Source of the DNA: Woeseiaceae bacterium
GTDB lineage: Bacteria; Pseudomonadota; Gammaproteobacteria; Steroidobacterales; Woeseiaceae
Direction of reading: 5' to 3'
DNA length: 64,000 bases
Assembly: GCA_030066735.1 (NCBI GenBank)
Contig: JASJBB010000006.1
Location: 1-64,000, forward strand
This document shows, piece by piece, positions 63,425 to 64,000 of the stretch. How positions within the stretch are numbered: position 1 is the stretch's first letter; each line of letters opens with the position of its first letter. The position numbers were made by a program, and so were the translations under genes. The notes beneath the pieces are model-generated. The model was not told where the DNA came from, made no database searches, and saw only the letters and a list, made by a program, of their open reading frames with translations.

Positions 63425-63919
63425 ATGAGAAAGAACGTACACGCGGCGGTTGCCGCATTCACACTGTTTGCCCTGGCCGGCTGCGCCAGCACGGGCGACC
63501 TTGTCACCGCGCCATCGGTCGATCTGAAAAACGTCGAGGCGACGGAACTCGGCTTTTCGGGCCAGACTTTCCTGCTGGCGTTCGATGTGCGGAACCCGAA
63601 CCCGTTCCCGCTGCCGGTGAGCACCGTTTCCTATGGCGTCGAACTCGACGGCTACCGGTTTGCGACCGGCTCGACGGCCGCGGGCTTCACGGTACCGGCA
63701 TCGGGGCAGGCGCAGTTCGCCATCTCGGTGGAACTGGACCTCCTGAAGACGGCTCCGCCGCTGCTCTACATCGTCAAGGACAGCCGCGAGCGTGACGTAC
63801 CCTACGAGCTCAAGGGCGAGTTCGGCCTCGATATCCCGATGACCGGCCCGGTGCACTTTCAAAACAGCGGTGCGGTGCGACTGGACGAGATCAGCCGGCA
63901 GGCCTTCAAGCGGCACTAA
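63425..63919 (+). CDS. LEA14-type (LEA2) lipoprotein
   Basis: A 164-residue lipoprotein with lipobox LAGC (Cys20). The mature domain (about 32-150) is a WHy/LEA2 beta-sandwich: VDLKNVEATELGFSGQTFLL, AFDVRNPNPFPLPVSTVSYG and PYELKGEFGLDIPMTGPVHF. NPNPFPLP is the hallmark NPN-x-x-P motif. LEA2 domains protect against dehydration in plants and are found in many bacterial lipoproteins of unknown role. Probably forms a short operon with the preceding lipoprotein. The window then ends in 81 non-coding bases. Confidence 0.88.
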   Translation: MRKNVHAAVAAFTLFALAGCASTGDLVTAPSVDLKNVEATELGFSGQTFLLAFDVRNPNPFPLPVSTVSYGVELDGYRFATGSTAAGFTVPASGQAQFAISVELDLLKTAPPLLYIVKDSRERDVPYELKGEFGLDIPMTGPVHFQNSGAVRLDEISRQAFKRH

Positions 63920-64000
63920 AATTCCTGTAGTGCCAGCTAGTTAAGTTACGCGAGTAACCTTAGGCGCGCACGTTCGCCTGGCATATACTCGGAGGCTCGG

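Noticed and set aside
63920-64000. Promoter or start of a further gene at the right edge.
   Set aside because: The last 81 bases show no start codon with a ribosome site and too little sequence to judge.

Overview
The window is a chromosomal segment from a GC-rich, free-living gammaproteobacterium. The lineage call rests on gene order: glmU-glmS, def-fmt-rsmB-DUF4390-ntrY-ntrX, and LysM-dprA-smg-topA-tsaC-hemF running away from def. DUF3379 and DUF3106 proteins, oligopeptidase A, DUF924 and single pntA/pntB genes fit the same picture, closest to Chromatiales, Xanthomonadales or Woeseia-like bacteria. That finer placement is inference. The DNA is tightly packed. No stretch above about 240 bases lacks a gene, and many neighbours share start/stop codons or have overlapping 3' ends. 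I see no tRNA or rRNA gene, insertion sequence, prophage, plasmid origin or CRISPR array.

Layout. 1-2.8 kb: end of glmU, then glmS (UDP-GlcNAc synthesis). 2.8-5.9 kb: a small accessory patch of four short minus-strand genes (an NTF2-fold lipoprotein and three membrane or unknown proteins) and a secreted metalloprotease-like lipoprotein. 5.9-18.2 kb: an ALDH12-type aldehyde dehydrogenase, a cold-shock protein, a PD40/GNAT/MOSC operon, a type-B carboxylesterase beside a BCCT transporter, an HD phosphohydrolase, and overlapping prlC-xthA. 18.3-21.5 kb: glutathione reductase, aroE and hemB. 21.6-23.3 kb: ECF sigma factor, zinc-type anti-sigma factor and a cysteine-rich HvfA-like peptide carrying seven EG(S/A)CG motifs. 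23.3-29.2 kb: tag, a membrane protein, a large plant-like subtilase, an AhpD-fold enzyme and a TonB-C-domain protein. 29.3-35.9 kb: the hemF-tsaC-topA-smg-dprA series and a LysM protein. 36.1-43.1 kb: def-fmt-rsmB-DUF4390-ntrY-ntrX. 43.1-48.8 kb: a CapA-like protein, a SPOR protein, argS and priA. 49.0-50.6 kb: a second ECF operon (DUF3619, a small protein, DUF3106). 50.7-53.7 kb: pntAB. 53.7-64 kb: an alpha/beta hydrolase, HNH nuclease, 5'-3' exonuclease, a short fructosamine kinase, a VOC protein, hemH, a FadI-like thiolase, a MATE pump, DUF924 and two lipoproteins.

How the genes fit together. Most are housekeeping: cell-wall precursors, heme (hemB, hemF, hemH), protein N-terminal processing, translation, DNA topology and repair, and redox balance (pntAB, gor). 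Two separate ECF sigma operons point to envelope or metal-stress responses. The most notable locus is the sigma / anti-sigma / HvfA-like operon. It encodes what looks like a precursor of a post-translationally modified, copper-binding peptide, but the maturation enzymes that normally sit beside such precursors (MNIO/DUF692 and DUF2063 proteins) are missing from the whole window. Other unusual points are the ALDH12 enzyme, an NtrX with a degenerate ATPase site and no GAFTGA loop, a DprA without its N-terminal domain, a kinase missing most of its N-lobe, a dispersed palindromic repeat and a three-hairpin intergenic element.
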